DNA of 64,000 bases from Caloramator sp. E03 (GCF_006016075.1 NZ_CP040093.1:2769501-2833500), one strand, 5' to 3'. Positions 29,217-38,785 are shown, numbered from the stretch's first letter. The notes: generated by a model not told the origin, from the letters alone. Numbers and translations: made by a program.

Positions 29217-30089
29217 CTAACTTTCATATTTTTTAAGTACTATAACAGAGTAAATAACAATAACTATTCCTAATATTTGAAGTATAGAGATTTTTTCTTT
29301 CAAAAATATAAGGGATAAAATGGCGGCAGATGGGAGCTCTAATGTCCCTATAATGGAAGTTATAACTGGCCCAATATATCTTATTGCTGCATAAAGTAAA
29401 GTCAAAGGTATGATTTCGCAAAAAAAGGCTAAAAGTGCTGCATTTAAAATTGATTTATATGATAGATTAGGAAGTTTTAATATAAAATTAAAGTTGAAGA
29501 CTAAAAGTACAAAAAGTGAAAATAAAGTTGTGTAAAATGTAACTATTACAGGATGCAAATCATCAACTATTTTTTTTGCATATATGTTCATAAATGTATA
29601 AAAAATTGCTGCAAGTAATCCAAAAATGATGCCAATTATAGATAGATTTTTGAAATTGTTTGAAAATATGTTAAGAACCATCATACAACCTAAGAAAGTT
29701 CCAAGTATTGCAAATACCTTTATTTTAGAAATTTTTTCTTTTAAAAATATTGAGGATGATATAGCAACCATAGCAGGATATGTATATAAAAGCATTGTTG
29801 CTATAGAAACATCAAGATATTTAAATGATGAATAAAAGAAAACAGTCATTAGTGTATTTGCAAAGGCACCTTGTATTAAAAGCTTTTTAAAAACAGATTT
29901 TGATATTTTCATTTCCTTTTTGTATTTTATTTTACATATTAATAAAAGTATAATACCTGCTATTATATATTGAAGCATTAAAAGATCTGTTGGGCTGAAA
30001 TTGTCACTATATCCGTTTTTAACAAATATACCTGAAGTTCCAAAAAATATTGCAGATATTATTGCATATATATATCCTTTAACTTTCAT
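29217..30089 (-). CDS. EamA/DMT superfamily transporter
   Basis: The 290-residue protein has about ten hydrophobic segments in two similar halves, as in the drug/metabolite transporter family. The typical ISAIFFGTSGIFVK start and the TLELPSAAILSLIFLKEKIS block near the C-terminus support EamA membership. It is probably an exporter of amino acids or metabolites, but the substrate cannot be told. The minus-strand ribosome-binding site is GGGAGGG. It diverges from the DUF1294 gene. Confidence 0.88.
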   Translation of the reverse strand: MKVKGYIYAIISAIFFGTSGIFVKNGYSDNFSPTDLLMLQYIIAGIILLLICKIKYKKEMKISKSVFKKLLIQGAFANTLMTVFFYSSFKYLDVSIATMLLYTYPAMVAISSSIFLKEKISKIKVFAILGTFLGCMMVLNIFSNNFKNLSIIGIIFGLLAAIFYTFMNIYAKKIVDDLHPVIVTFYTTLFSLFVLLVFNFNFILKLPNLSYKSILNAALLAFFCEIIPLTLLYAAIRYIGPVITSIIGTLELPSAAILSLIFLKEKISILQILGIVIVIYSVIVLKKYES

Positions 30090-30276
30090 GCTTATCCCTC
30101 CCTGCGATAATATTATACCAGATAAGATAATATTTATAAAAAAGGAAGTAAGCTATATAAATTCTAATAATTATGTTTATAATAAATGGTAGATGCTATT
30201 GTACTTTATGCTAAGTTATGCGCAGTTAAACTACTATATTTATTTTGTATATAAAAGTGTGATAAGGGGGGAGAGA

Positions 30277-30543
30277 ATGAGATTTATAGTGTATTACCTT
30301 ATTTTGATAAATTTATATGCATTTTTTATTATGTATTTTGATAAAATTAAATCAAGAAAAGGTAAGTGGAGAGTGCCTGAAAGCAGGCTCTTTATTATAG
30401 CATCTATTTTTGGAAGTATAGGTATTTATTTTGGAATGTATGCATTTAGGCATAAAACAAAGCATAAGAAATTTACAGTTGGAATACCTGCAATAATTAT
30501 AGCTCAGATATTTATAACATTTAAGATAATAGGAAAAATATAA
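30277..30543 (+). CDS. DUF1294 family membrane protein
   Basis: This 88-residue protein contains the DUF1294 pattern: a first membrane segment ending in YFDKIKSRKGKWRVPE, then IASIFGSIGIYFGMYAFRHKTKHKKF, given here in parts as FGSIGIYFGM and FRHKTKHKKF, and a last hydrophobic helix. No function is established. ATG 30277 has AGGGGGGAG upstream; a longer reading from 30193 has no ribosome-binding site and is rejected. Confidence 0.85.
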   Translation: MRFIVYYLILINLYAFFIMYFDKIKSRKGKWRVPESRLFIIASIFGSIGIYFGMYAFRHKTKHKKFTVGIPAIIIAQIFITFKIIGKI

Positions 30544-30551
30544 ATATTAAA

Positions 30552-30580
30552 TTGATATTTTAAAATTATTATATTAGAAT
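30552..30580 (+). promoter_or_regulatory. Promoter of pgi
   Basis: TTGATA (30552-30557) and TAGAAT (30575-30580) are 17 bases apart, with AGGAGGG and the pgi ATG 20-30 bases downstream. Confidence 0.65.
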
Positions 30581-30611
30581 AAAATGGATAATGATTTTAG
30601 GAGGGATAGTT

Positions 30612-31964
30612 ATGGAAAGGATTACTGTTGATTATTCTAAAACATTAGGCTTTTTAAAGGAAGAAGAGATAGAAAATATAAAAAGCCAGATTATCGATGC
30701 CCATAATAAACTTCATAATAAGACAGGAGCAGGAAATGACTTTTTAGGATGGGTAACGCTTCCTTATGATTATGATAAAGAAGAATTTCAGAGGATACTT
30801 AGTGCAGCTGAAAGGATTAGAAATAATTCCGAGGTTTTTATAGTAATTGGAATAGGTGGTTCATATCTTGGTGCACGTGCAGCAATTGAAATGCTAAATC
30901 ACAGCTTTTATAATATACTTCCTTCAGATAAGAGAAAAACTCCACAGATTTTTTATGTTGGGAATAATATAAGTCCAGTATATTTAAAGGATCTTTTAGA
31001 TGCTATTGAAGGTAAGGACGTATCAATTAATGTAATTTCAAAATCAGGAACAACAACTGAACCAGCAATAGCTTTTAGAATATTTAAGGATTACTTAGAA
31101 AAGAAATATGGTAAAGAAGAAGCCAGAAAGAGAATTTTTGCAACAACTGATAAAGCAAAGGGAGCATTAAAAAAGCTTGCTGATTCTGAAGGCTATGAAA
31201 CTTTTGTTATTCCTGATGATGTTGGAGGAAGATATTCTGTACTTACAGCTGTTGGGCTTTTGCCAATTGCAGTTTGTGGTATTGATATTAGTGGGATTAT
31301 GAGAGGAGCAAAGGATGCTGCTGATGAATATTCAAACACAGATATTTTAAACAATCCTGCATATATTTATGCTGCAATAAGAAATATACTTTATAGAAAG
31401 GGAAAAACTACTGAAATACTTGTTAATTATGAGCCTTCTCTTCATTACTTTAGTGAATGGTGGAAACAGCTTTATGGAGAAAGTGAGGGAAAGGATAATA
31501 GAGGTATATTCCCTGCGTCAGTTGACTTTTCAACAGACCTACATTCTATGGGGCAATACATACAAGAGGGTATGAGAAACATATTTGAAACTGTTATAAA
31601 TATAGAAAAACCAAGATATGATGTTGAAATATTTGAAGATAAAGACAACATAGATGGTCTTAACTTTTTAAGTGGTAAGACTATGGATTTTGTAAACAAG
31701 AAGGCCTTTGAAGGAACTGTTCTTGCTCATAACGATGGAGGAGTTCCTAATATAATTGTAAACGTTCCAGAAATAAATGAATATTATTTTGGAAAGCTTG
31801 TTTATATGTTTGAAAAAGCCTGCGGAATAAGTGGATATGTTCTTGGAGTAAATCCATTTGATCAGCCAGGAGTTGAAGCTTATAAAAAGAACATGTTCGC
31901 TCTTTTAGGAAAGCCAGGATATGAAAGTCAAAGAGAAGAATTAGAGAAGAGATTGAAAAAATAG
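30612..31964 (+). CDS. pgi: Glucose-6-phosphate isomerase
   Basis: Pgi interconverts glucose 6-phosphate and fructose 6-phosphate. The 450-residue protein is of the Gram-positive length class. It has the sugar-phosphate loop [11 protein letters not shown] near 85-95, [10 protein letters not shown] near 145-154, [11 protein letters not shown] and the C-terminal block [14 protein letters not shown] with the catalytic lysine. ATG 30612 follows AGGAGGG at 30599-30605. It appears to be transcribed alone, between its own promoter and terminator. Confidence 0.96.
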   Translation: MERITVDYSKTLGFLKEEEIENIKSQIIDAHNKLHNKTGAGNDFLGWVTLPYDYDKEEFQRILSAAERIRNNSEVFIVIGIGGSYLGARAAIEMLNHSFYNILPSDKRKTPQIFYVGNNISPVYLKDLLDAIEGKDVSINVISKSGTTTEPAIAFRIFKDYLEKKYGKEEARKRIFATTDKAKGALKKLADSEGYETFVIPDDVGGRYSVLTAVGLLPIAVCGIDISGIMRGAKDAADEYSNTDILNNPAYIYAAIRNILYRKGKTTEILVNYEPSLHYFSEWWKQLYGESEGKDNRGIFPASVDFSTDLHSMGQYIQEGMRNIFETVINIEKPRYDVEIFEDKDNIDGLNFLSGKTMDFVNKKAFEGTVLAHNDGGVPNIIVNVPEINEYYFGKLVYMFEKACGISGYVLGVNPFDQPGVEAYKKNMFALLGKPGYESQREELEKRLKK

Positions 31965-31995
31965 GAGGACTGTTTAAGTTCTTTATAATTAGTTG

Positions 31996-32036
31996 AGGCA
32001 GGTATCTATTTAAAATACCTGCCTTTTCTTTTTTTA
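31996..32036 (+). terminator. Intrinsic terminator after pgi
   Basis: Arms AGGCAGGTAT (31996-32005) and ATACCTGCCT (32015-32024) are exact complements and are followed by TTTCTTTTTTT. Confidence 0.9.
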
Positions 32037-32047
32037 TCGAGTCGAGG

Positions 32048-32314
32048 TTATTTTTCTTCTATTACCATAATATCAAAGCTGTCAAAATCTATTTCTTCTA
32101 TAAAATTTTCTTGTGTAAATGAAGTTTTTTTGTATTTGTTATATTCTTCAAGATTCTTTTGAAGCCAGTAGGGCTTTTGGATATCCAATTTGCTACATAT
32201 TTCCGTAATGCATTTTTTAAGCTGAAGTTGATAATCTATGTTTTCATTACAACAGAATTCTTCATGAACTATTATCTTATGATTTTTAATAATTTTTCCC
32301 CAAAGTCTAATCAT
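32048..32314 (-). CDS. Unknown conserved-looking small protein
   Basis: I do not recognise a named family for this 88-residue soluble protein. It begins MIRLWGKIIKNHKIIV and has an acidic C-terminus (FIEEIDFDSFDIMVIEEK). The ATG at 32314 is favoured by GGATGG five bases upstream on the minus strand; longer in-frame starts at 32323 and 32332 exist. It converges on pgi and is isolated from the glyS unit by a divergent promoter region. Confidence 0.6.
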   Translation of the reverse strand: MIRLWGKIIKNHKIIVHEEFCCNENIDYQLQLKKCITEICSKLDIQKPYWLQKNLEEYNKYKKTSFTQENFIEEIDFDSFDIMVIEEK

Positions 32315-32417
32315 TTGAACCATCCTATCCAATTTATATCATGAATAGTATATCAGAAATGATTTAGTTTTAAAATATATTATCGAAAGTTTTTTGAATG
32401 ATTTAGCTAAATATTTA

Positions 32418-32445
32418 TTGACAAATATAAAATTTTTGGTATCAT
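32418..32445 (+). promoter_or_regulatory. Promoter of the glyS T-box leader
   Basis: TTGACA (32418-32423) and TATCAT (32440-32445) are 16 bases apart, and the extended TGG precedes the -10. Transcription would begin near 32452, just before the T-box. Confidence 0.78.
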
Positions 32446-32451
32446 TACATT

Positions 32452-32652
32452 AAAAGTCATATATTTGGTACTATGAAGGGAAGGAGTAATCCTATTCCAT
32501 TTAAAGCGAGCCGGTGTTGGTGTAAGACCGGTAATGGATAACGATGAAGGGCGTCCTGGAGTATCTATTTATAAAGAGGGCTTTTGCCAATGAGGGTGGA
32601 ACCGCGGAAGTTTACCTTTCGTCCCTTAACAGGGATGAAAGGTTTTATTTTT
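32452..32652 (+). promoter_or_regulatory. T-box leader (glycine) with terminator
   Basis: The T-box sequence AGGGTGGAACCGCG is at 32593-32606. It is followed by a terminator: arms ACCTTTCGTCCCT (32614-32626) and AGGGATGAAAGGT (32631-32643), then TTTATTTTT. Stem I elements AGTA (32485-32488) and GCGAG come earlier. A GGC triplet at 32550-32552, followed by G, is the probable specifier and agrees with the glycyl-tRNA synthetase downstream. Uncharged tRNA-Gly should stabilise the antiterminator. Apart from the promoter, the 357-base gap before glyS holds only this leader. Confidence 0.93.
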
Positions 32653-32689
32653 GCAGAAAATATATAAACTAAAATAGGAGGGTTTAGAT

Positions 32690-34081
32690 ATGGCAGTTGA
32701 AAAGACAATGGAAAAAATCGTAGCCTTATGTAAAGGAAGAGGATTTGTATTTCCGGGTTCGGAAATATACGGAGGACTTGCAAATACTTGGGACTATGGT
32801 CCACTTGGAGTTGAGCTTAAAAATAATGTTAAAAAAGCTTGGTGGAAAAAGTTTATACAGGAATCTCCCTATAATGTTGGTCTTGATTGTGCAATACTTA
32901 TGAATCCAGAAGTTTGGGTTGCATCAGGCCATGTAGGAGGCTTTAGTGATCCTTTAATGGATTGTAAAGAGTGTAAATCAAGGTTTAGAGCCGATAAACT
33001 AATTGAAGATTATTTAAAGTCTAAGGGTGTTGAAAATCCTTTAGTTGACGGTTGGAGTAACGAAAAAATGATGGAGTTTATTAAAGAAAACAATATAGGA
33101 TGTCCAGAATGCAATTCCCACAATTTTACTGATATTAGACAGTTTAATCTTATGTTTAAAACCTTTCAGGGTGTTACAGAAGATACAAAATCACAAATAT
33201 ATTTAAGACCAGAAACTGCCCAAGGTATATTTGTAAATTTTAAAAATGTACAAAGGACTACAAGAAAGAAACTTCCCTTTGGAATAGGTCAAATAGGAAA
33301 ATCCTTTAGAAACGAGATAACACCAGGTAACTTTACATTTAGAACAAGAGAATTTGAACAAATGGAGCTTGAATTCTTTTGTAAGCCCGGAGAGGATTTA
33401 GATTGGTTTAATTATTGGAAAGAATTTTGTAAAAATTGGCTTTTGAGCCTTGGAATGAAAGAAGAAAGTATAAGGCTTAGAGATCATTCAAAGGAAGAGC
33501 TATCCCATTATAGTAATGCAACAACAGACATAGAATATAAATTCCCCTTTGGATGGGGTGAGCTTTGGGGTATAGCTGACAGAACTAACTTTGATTTGAC
33601 TCAACACATAAATCATTCAGGAGAGGATTTGTCATATTTTGACCCTGATACAAATGAAAAAATTGTACCTTATTGTATAGAACCTTCTGTAGGTGTTGAC
33701 AGAGTTGCATTAGCATTTTTAATAGATGCTTATGATGAGGAAGAACTTGAAAAAGATGATAAAAGAGTTGTTTTAAGGTTACATCCAGCTATTGCTCCTT
33801 TTAAAGCTGCAGTATTACCTCTCACTAAAAAGCTTAGCGAAGGTGCACAAAAGGTTTACTCAATGCTATCAAAGAAGTTCATGGTTGACTACGATGAAAC
33901 AGGAAGTATAGGTAAAAGATATAGAAGACAGGATGAAATTGGTACACCATTTTGCATAACCTTTGATTATGATTCATTAAATGACAATAGTGTAACTATA
34001 AGAGATAGAGATACAATGCAGCAGGTGAGAATTTCTATAGATGAGGTAGAAAAATATATAGAAGATAAAATCCAATTTTAA
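32690..34081 (+). CDS. glyS: Glycyl-tRNA synthetase, alpha2 (single-chain) type
   Basis: This 463-residue class II synthetase charges tRNA-Gly. It is the homodimeric form, not the GlyQ/GlyS heterotetramer. It has [16 protein letters not shown] near the N-terminus, motif 2 in [25 protein letters not shown] (seen as FRNEITP and [10 protein letters not shown]), motif 3 [10 protein letters not shown], and a C-terminal anticodon-binding domain from about 350. AGGAGGG precedes the ATG. The glycine T-box explains its regulation. Confidence 0.96.
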   Translation: MAVEKTMEKIVALCKGRGFVFPGSEIYGGLANTWDYGPLGVELKNNVKKAWWKKFIQESPYNVGLDCAILMNPEVWVASGHVGGFSDPLMDCKECKSRFRADKLIEDYLKSKGVENPLVDGWSNEKMMEFIKENNIGCPECNSHNFTDIRQFNLMFKTFQGVTEDTKSQIYLRPETAQGIFVNFKNVQRTTRKKLPFGIGQIGKSFRNEITPGNFTFRTREFEQMELEFFCKPGEDLDWFNYWKEFCKNWLLSLGMKEESIRLRDHSKEELSHYSNATTDIEYKFPFGWGELWGIADRTNFDLTQHINHSGEDLSYFDPDTNEKIVPYCIEPSVGVDRVALAFLIDAYDEEELEKDDKRVVLRLHPAIAPFKAAVLPLTKKLSEGAQKVYSMLSKKFMVDYDETGSIGKRYRRQDEIGTPFCITFDYDSLNDNSVTIRDRDTMQQVRISIDEVEKYIEDKIQF

Positions 34082-34099
34082 ATTATTGGAGGAGTTTTT

Positions 34100-34483
34100 A
34101 TGGAAGCTGATAGTGTTGTTTTAATGGAAAAGGAAAATGGTATTCTAGCAAAGGAACTTGGAAGCTATAGAATTGAAACAGGAATAGAATATATATATAA
34201 AGCCTATGTTGAAGAGGAAAATGTAAAGTTGTTTCTAACAACTGATGTTGATGTAAGTGATGATGAGTACAATGAAATTTATGATGAATATAATTTTGAA
34301 CCATTATTGTCTCTTGGCTGTGAAGTTGAAGAGGTAGAAGGTGAGTATAATCCTGTTTGGCTTGTTAGAATACCCTTTGAAAAAGTACATGATGATATGG
34401 AGAAAAAATTAAACGATATAGTATCATATCACGAAAAGGAAATAAAAAGTATATTTAAAAAATTAAGAAGCAATCCTCTTTAG
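34100..34483 (+). CDS. Conserved clostridial protein of unknown function (DUF6762-like)
   Basis: This acidic 127-residue protein has no membrane segment. The opening VVLMEKENGILAKELGSYRIE and the central DVSDDEYNEIYDEYNFEP resemble, from memory, the DUF6762 group found in clostridia; this is tentative. It begins 18 bases after glyS with GGAGG upstream, so it is probably read from the same T-box promoter. Its stop codon overlaps that of the convergent AlbA_2 gene. Confidence 0.7.
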   Translation: MEADSVVLMEKENGILAKELGSYRIETGIEYIYKAYVEEENVKLFLTTDVDVSDDEYNEIYDEYNFEPLLSLGCEVEEVEGEYNPVWLVRIPFEKVHDDMEKKLNDIVSYHEKEIKSIFKKLRSNPL

Positions 34484-34500
34484 GATTGCTTACTTTTTTT
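34468..34500. terminator. Bidirectional terminator inside two convergent gene ends
   Basis: Arms AAGCAATCCT (34468-34477) and AGGATTGCTT (34482-34491) are followed by ACTTTTTTTT. The loop contains the overlapping stop codons of both flanking genes. Confidence 0.85.
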
Positions 34501-35610
34501 TACAATAGGTATTATTGCTTTAAACAAATTACGGGAAAGTATATTATAAAATTTTATGTTTTTATATTCCTTTGAATTAGTATATTGATTATAAAGGTAT
34601 TTTTTATCAATATCTAATGATAAAAATTTCAAATAGAGCCACATATTTCTTTTTGTATACACATCTTTACTTTTCCCAAAACCTTTAGTAGAAGCACCAG
34701 GGTTAATGATTTCTATACTGTTTTTATTTAAATTTACTTCAACGCAGTTATATATTTCAAAATAATCCCTATATATTACAGCTTTAGATAGAAGGTTTTC
34801 AATAATCTGTTTTGGGAAAAAATATTCAGATAAGCAGTTAAATATAAAATTACAGGCATTGTCAAGCATTTCAATAAGCGTACCAGTAGCAATATAATTT
34901 TGAGGGCAAGATAAACTAATATTGTTATGAACTTTAATTAAAGAATGAGGCAGATAGTTTTGAGGTAACTTACCAAAAAGGAGCAAACCACCACAGGATG
35001 GATGATATTCACCTGTTTCTCTTTCTATAGTAATAATGCCTGTACTTGCAAGTATATCTTTATTTATATCTGGTGGGAGATTAGAGTTAATTAAAAACTT
35101 TTTTATTTTTTCTTCATCAAGATCCTTTAATGAGGCCTTTATAACTGGTAAAAGTTCATAACTAATAAGCCCGTTATCCTGCATCATTGAGGCTATTTCT
35201 TCTTTATGCATTATATCTGTAGTTGATCCTCTTCTTATATAAAAGCTACCAGTTTCTCTTATTTGATGTGGCTTTTGCTCAGTGCTATATATTGTTATAA
35301 CGCCTATATTTTTATCTTGAAAATTAATAACTTCAACGGATATGGGCACTGGAGGAACAATTCTTGTACTTACTACCTGCTGTATTTGCTCCTCATCAAA
35401 TTCATCCTTGCTAATACCTATAATTTTTTTAGTTTTATCTTCTATTCCAAATATTATATATCCTCTTCCACCTCTTGAATTTGCAATTGCACAAACATCT
35501 TTAGCAAGTTCTTTTTTACTGCTTTCGGTATCTACAATTAGTTTTACTTTAAAATCAAGTTTTGGACCTTCATCCTTTGATAGAAGTAACAATAGCTTTT
35601 GAATATCCAT
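34480..35610 (-). CDS. AlbA_2 (Schlafen-type) domain protein, putative ATP-binding regulator
   Basis: Residues about 15-130 match the AlbA_2 domain: KLDFKVKL, then DVCAIANSRGGRGYIIFGIED and, near 115, FYIRRGSTTDIM. The remaining 240 residues include a region like the C-terminal part of Schlafen-like ATP-binding proteins (FEIYNCVEVNLNKNSIEIINPG). Members may act in transcription or nucleic-acid binding, some in defence; nothing here selects one. The length (376) is somewhat short for the family. It is a single gene with no visible partners. Confidence 0.75.
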   Translation of the reverse strand: MDIQKLLLLLSKDEGPKLDFKVKLIVDTESSKKELAKDVCAIANSRGGRGYIIFGIEDKTKKIIGISKDEFDEEQIQQVVSTRIVPPVPISVEVINFQDKNIGVITIYSTEQKPHQIRETGSFYIRRGSTTDIMHKEEIASMMQDNGLISYELLPVIKASLKDLDEEKIKKFLINSNLPPDINKDILASTGIITIERETGEYHPSCGGLLLFGKLPQNYLPHSLIKVHNNISLSCPQNYIATGTLIEMLDNACNFIFNCLSEYFFPKQIIENLLSKAVIYRDYFEIYNCVEVNLNKNSIEIINPGASTKGFGKSKDVYTKRNMWLYLKFLSLDIDKKYLYNQYTNSKEYKNIKFYNILSRNLFKAIIPIVKKSKQS

Positions 35611-35830
35611 AATAATTCACCTAAATATTTTTTAATATTATTATATAAAATATATAAAACAAATGCACTAATTTATTAATTATTGATTATAATATTCAAT
35701 CCCAATTTAAATCAGTAGAAAATATCTTGTAAAGCTGATAAAATTATATTCTAAGGGTTCAATTTAAAGTTTTATATAGTATAATATAATATAGATGTAA
35801 TATACCCACGAAGGGGGCTGTAAGGGATAA

Positions 35831-36208
35831 ATGAGTGACGATATAATGGTATGTGTTACACAACAAAGAACATGTGAAAGACTAATTAATAAAGGCTCAA
35901 TTCTAAAAGAAAAGTATGAAAGTAAACTTTATGTTATTCATGTTGCAAAGGAAGGTACTGAAATTTTAGGAAACAAAGATGAAGGTAATGCTTTAGAGTA
36001 TTTATTTGACGTATCAAAGGGGGTAGGAGCGGACCTTACTGTTTTAAAATCTAAGAATGTTGTTGATGCTATTGTAGATTTTGCAATTAACAAAAAAATA
36101 GGACATATAGTTTTAGGAGAGTCCCCAAATGATAAAGAGGATGGAATTGTTACAGAAATAAGGAGAAAACTACCTTATTGTAGTTTTTATATTATTCCAT
36201 CTAATTAA
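35831..36208 (+). CDS. Universal-stress-protein-like domain protein
   Basis: The 125-residue protein resembles the Usp fold as found in KdpD: MVCVTQQRTCERLINKG, LYVIHVAKEG, then KIGHIVLGESPND and a final strand SFYIIPSN. The usual ATP-binding G-2x-G-9x-G motif is not complete, so nucleotide binding is uncertain. Role unknown. AAGGG lies just before the ATG. The 220 bases upstream are AT-rich with TATAAT-like boxes near 35780 and no clear -35. Confidence 0.7.
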   Translation: MSDDIMVCVTQQRTCERLINKGSILKEKYESKLYVIHVAKEGTEILGNKDEGNALEYLFDVSKGVGADLTVLKSKNVVDAIVDFAINKKIGHIVLGESPNDKEDGIVTEIRRKLPYCSFYIIPSN

Positions 36209-36220
36209 TAAGTTTGATGT

Positions 36221-36246
36221 AAACCCTGAAAGCTTCAGGGTTTTTT
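36221..36246 (+). terminator. Intrinsic terminator after the Usp-like gene
   Basis: Arms AAACCCTGAA (36221-36230) and TTCAGGGTTT (36234-36243) have a 3-base loop and a T-tail. Confidence 0.9.
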
Positions 36247-36379
36247 ATATTTAATAAATTTTAAATAGGAGAATAATTGCCTTATGTTAAATTAATATTA
36301 AAATCTTAGAAAGTCGTGAATAAAAAGGTTAAATAAGAGAATAATACAAAATGTAAGAGAAAAAGAGCAGTAATTAGAA

Positions 36380-36408
36380 TTGAAAAAATTTTCTGAATAA
36401 ACTATTAT
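36380..36408 (+). promoter_or_regulatory. Promoter of the small P-loop gene
   Basis: TTGAAA (36380-36385) and TATTAT (36403-36408) are 17 bases apart, about 34 bases before the ATG. Confidence 0.7.
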
Positions 36409-36441
36409 TATATTAGAAAATAAATTATTGGGGTGATTAAA

Positions 36442-36855
36442 ATGATTCAGTTACTTGCCGGAGAAAAGGGTTCCGGAAAGACAAAAAGGCTAATCAATAT
36501 AGCAAATGAGATTGCTTTAGAATCAAAAGGGCATGTTGTTTATATTAGTACAAACTTGGAAGGCATATTTGATCTTAACTCTTCAATTCGTCTCATTGAT
36601 GTTTCAAATTTCCCCATTTCTTCAATTGATTCTTTCGTAGGTTTTATCTATGGTATTATCTCAGAGGACTATGATATAGAATGTATAGTTATTGACAACC
36701 TTAGCAATATACTAATGAACTGTAATGAAAATTTGCCAAGGTTTTTTGAGCTTGTTAAAAATATAGGAGAAAATTACGGCATTAGATTTATAGCGGGAAT
36801 TAGGGGTTCTACTGAGACTCTTCCAAAGCTTGAAGCAGAATATATTGCCGTTTAA
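36442..36855 (+). CDS. Small P-loop ATPase of unknown function
   Basis: The 137-residue protein begins with a Walker A motif, LLAGEKGSGKTKR (residues 4-16), and has a Walker B-like strand, IECIVIDNL, near 83-91. It is close to the minimum length for a P-loop ATPase and has no further domain. It could be a regulatory ATPase or an accessory nucleotide-binding protein; I do not recognise the family. GGGGTG is 7 bases before ATG 36442. It is bounded by its own promoter and terminator. Confidence 0.75.
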   Translation: MIQLLAGEKGSGKTKRLINIANEIALESKGHVVYISTNLEGIFDLNSSIRLIDVSNFPISSIDSFVGFIYGIISEDYDIECIVIDNLSNILMNCNENLPRFFELVKNIGENYGIRFIAGIRGSTETLPKLEAEYIAV

Positions 36856-36858
36856 TAT

Positions 36859-36879
36859 AAAGGGGCTTAGCCCCTTTTT
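36859..36879 (+). terminator. Intrinsic terminator after the P-loop gene
   Basis: AAAGGGGC (36859-36866) and GCCCCTTT (36870-36877) form the stem with loop TTA, followed by TT. Confidence 0.88.
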
Positions 36880-36886
36880 AATTTTA

Positions 36887-36895
36887 TGATATAAT
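36887..36895 (+). promoter_or_regulatory. Extended -10 promoter of the methyltransferase gene
   Basis: TGATATAAT is an extended -10 element 34 bases before the ATG at 36929; no convincing -35 is seen because the terminator occupies that space. Confidence 0.5.
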
Positions 36896-36928
36896 TTTTA
36901 AGAAATACTTATGGGAGGAGTCTTGACG

Positions 36929-38077
36929 ATGAAAAAACAGGCAATTGAAAAATTAGGTTTTATGCTACAAGGGATGATTACAAGAGCTGATGAGAATAAA
37001 AGTTATTTAAAAGCAATTTTTTTTATTTTTAAATCTGGTTTAAAGCAGTATAAAGGTATATATGATATTGAAAAATCTTTGCTTAATTTCAACGGAAAAA
37101 ATGAATATATGAAATTAACAAATATACCTCAATATGTTTGCATGGAAGCATTTAATTATGATTCAATCGAATTTGTTATTGAGGAAAGGGGAAGGAAATC
37201 AATATTATATGCAGATAATAAGGGTGTGAAAATTATAAAAGATGATAAAGAAGAGCTACCTTCTGATAAAGTTTCAACATCACATATACTAAACAGAAAT
37301 TACTATATAAATGCCTCTGAGGCATCAGAACTTCTAAAAGAAATTGGAATATTAACAAAAGAAGGCAAAATTAAAAATGACATGATAAGGAAATATAATC
37401 AGATTGATCATTTTGTTGAGCTTATTGATGAAATTATTGATGATCTTTCTGATGAAGATGTGATTAATGTTATTGACTGTGGGTGTGGGAAATCCTATTT
37501 GTCCTTTGTACTTAACTACTACATAAAAGAGAAGAAAAAGAAAAATTGCTATTTTATTGGAATAGATAGAAGTGAAAAGGTTATAGAATCATCAAAGGAA
37601 ATAGCAAAGAGACTTAATTATAAGAATATGGAATTTATATGTGAAGATATAAATAATTATCTACCTAATAGAAAGATTGATATGGTAATAAGCCTCCATG
37701 CCTGTGATACTGCAACAGATATGGCTTTAGGGCTTGCTTTAAGAACAAAGTCAAAAGCCATTGTTTGTGTTCCTTGCTGTCATAAAGAATTATTAGAGCA
37801 ATATAACTTTAATGAAATTGAACCTATTATAAAGCATGGAATTTTTAAAGCCAGATTTGCAGATATCTTGACGGACGGCATACGTGCCTTACTTCTTGAA
37901 AGCCAAGGATATAAAGTATCAGTAGTAGAATATATATCCCCACTTGAAACTCCTAAAAATCTTTTGATAAGGGCAAAGAAAGTTTCAGACAAGAATTTAA
38001 AAGCTTTAGAAGAGTATAAAGCTATTAAAAAGAAATTAAGCATTAATCCCTACCTTGAGAGGTATATAAATCTATAA
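36929..38077 (+). CDS. Class I SAM-dependent methyltransferase (METTL25/GSTCD-like)
   Basis: The 382-residue protein has a helical N-terminal region and a Rossmann methyltransferase domain from about 190: VIDCGCGKSYLSFVL (motif I), FIGIDRSEKVI, and DMVISLHACDTATDMAL. The HACD pattern and the later VPCCHKEL resemble Methyltransf_32 proteins, which include eukaryotic METTL25 and GSTCD. The substrate is unknown; RNA is often suspected for this group. ATG 36929 has GGAGGAG upstream. Confidence 0.82.
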   Translation: MKKQAIEKLGFMLQGMITRADENKSYLKAIFFIFKSGLKQYKGIYDIEKSLLNFNGKNEYMKLTNIPQYVCMEAFNYDSIEFVIEERGRKSILYADNKGVKIIKDDKEELPSDKVSTSHILNRNYYINASEASELLKEIGILTKEGKIKNDMIRKYNQIDHFVELIDEIIDDLSDEDVINVIDCGCGKSYLSFVLNYYIKEKKKKNCYFIGIDRSEKVIESSKEIAKRLNYKNMEFICEDINNYLPNRKIDMVISLHACDTATDMALGLALRTKSKAIVCVPCCHKELLEQYNFNEIEPIIKHGIFKARFADILTDGIRALLLESQGYKVSVVEYISPLETPKNLLIRAKKVSDKNLKALEEYKAIKKKLSINPYLERYINL

Positions 38078-38091
38078 AAAATTATTAATTT

Positions 38092-38132
38092 AAAATAGAG
38101 GGAATAAAAACTTAAATTCCCTCTATTTTTTA
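38092..38132. terminator. Bidirectional terminator, 14-pair perfect stem
   Basis: Arms 38092-38105 and 38116-38129 are exact complements with a 10-base loop. The right arm contains the stop codon of the minus-strand HAD gene. Confidence 0.88.
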
Positions 38133-38785
38133 CAATATTTATTTAATATACATTCAAAATCTTCTATTAACATTTCAGTTGCATTAGATAGCTCTTCGGG
38201 AGTGCATGTTCCATAACAGTCATATACCCCTACTACTTTCATACCTGCAAGTTTTGCACCTTGAACAGCTGAAATAGTATCTTCAAAAACAAGGCATTCA
38301 TTAGGAGAAACCTTTAACCTTTTTGCTGTTTCAAGGAAAACATCAGGGAAGGATTTATCCCTTGGTACTTCACAGGTTGTTACAATGCAATCAAAATAAT
38401 GGAGTATATCATTGCGAGTTAAAACAGATTTAACAAGCTCAATATAATTGCTTGTAGCCATTCCGACTTTGTAGTTGTTTTCTTTTAAGAAACTTAAAAA
38501 TTCTTTAACTCCTTTTTTAGCTTCTATAACTGATTCATAATAGTCTTTAACCATATTAAGCCATTCGTTTTTTATTTCATCTATACTTTCTTTAATTGAA
38601 AATCTATTTTTGAAATATATGGCAGTTTCAGTAAAGCTAAGCCCTTCTATAGATTTTTGAAGATCATCTGGAAGGGGTATCCCTCTTTTTTTTAAATAAT
38701 CCATATCGACTTGCTTCCAAACCCACATTGAGTCTATTATAGTTCCATCCATGTCAAATATTACAGCTTTTATATTATTTAGCAT
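38123..38785 (-). CDS. HAD-superfamily phosphatase (beta-phosphoglucomutase-like)
   Basis: The 220-residue protein has HAD motif I as FDMDGTIIDS (about 9-18), motif II as MATSN, and motif IV as FEDTISAVQGAKLAGM. The cap is helical, as in subfamily IA. It may be a sugar-phosphate phosphatase or phosphomutase; the substrate cannot be told. ATG 38785 is chosen because GGAGG is 5 bases upstream; longer readings include an implausible hydrophobic leader. Confidence 0.88.
   Translation of the reverse strand: MLNNIKAVIFDMDGTIIDSMWVWKQVDMDYLKKRGIPLPDDLQKSIEGLSFTETAIYFKNRFSIKESIDEIKNEWLNMVKDYYESVIEAKKGVKEFLSFLKENNYKVGMATSNYIELVKSVLTRNDILHYFDCIVTTCEVPRDKSFPDVFLETAKRLKVSPNECLVFEDTISAVQGAKLAGMKVVGVYDCYGTCTPEELSNATEMLIEDFECILNKYCKK

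Noticed and set aside
35611-35830. A riboswitch or small RNA in the AT-rich gap before the Usp-like gene
   Set aside because: No stable conserved-looking stem or T-run could be found; only TATAAT-like boxes are present.
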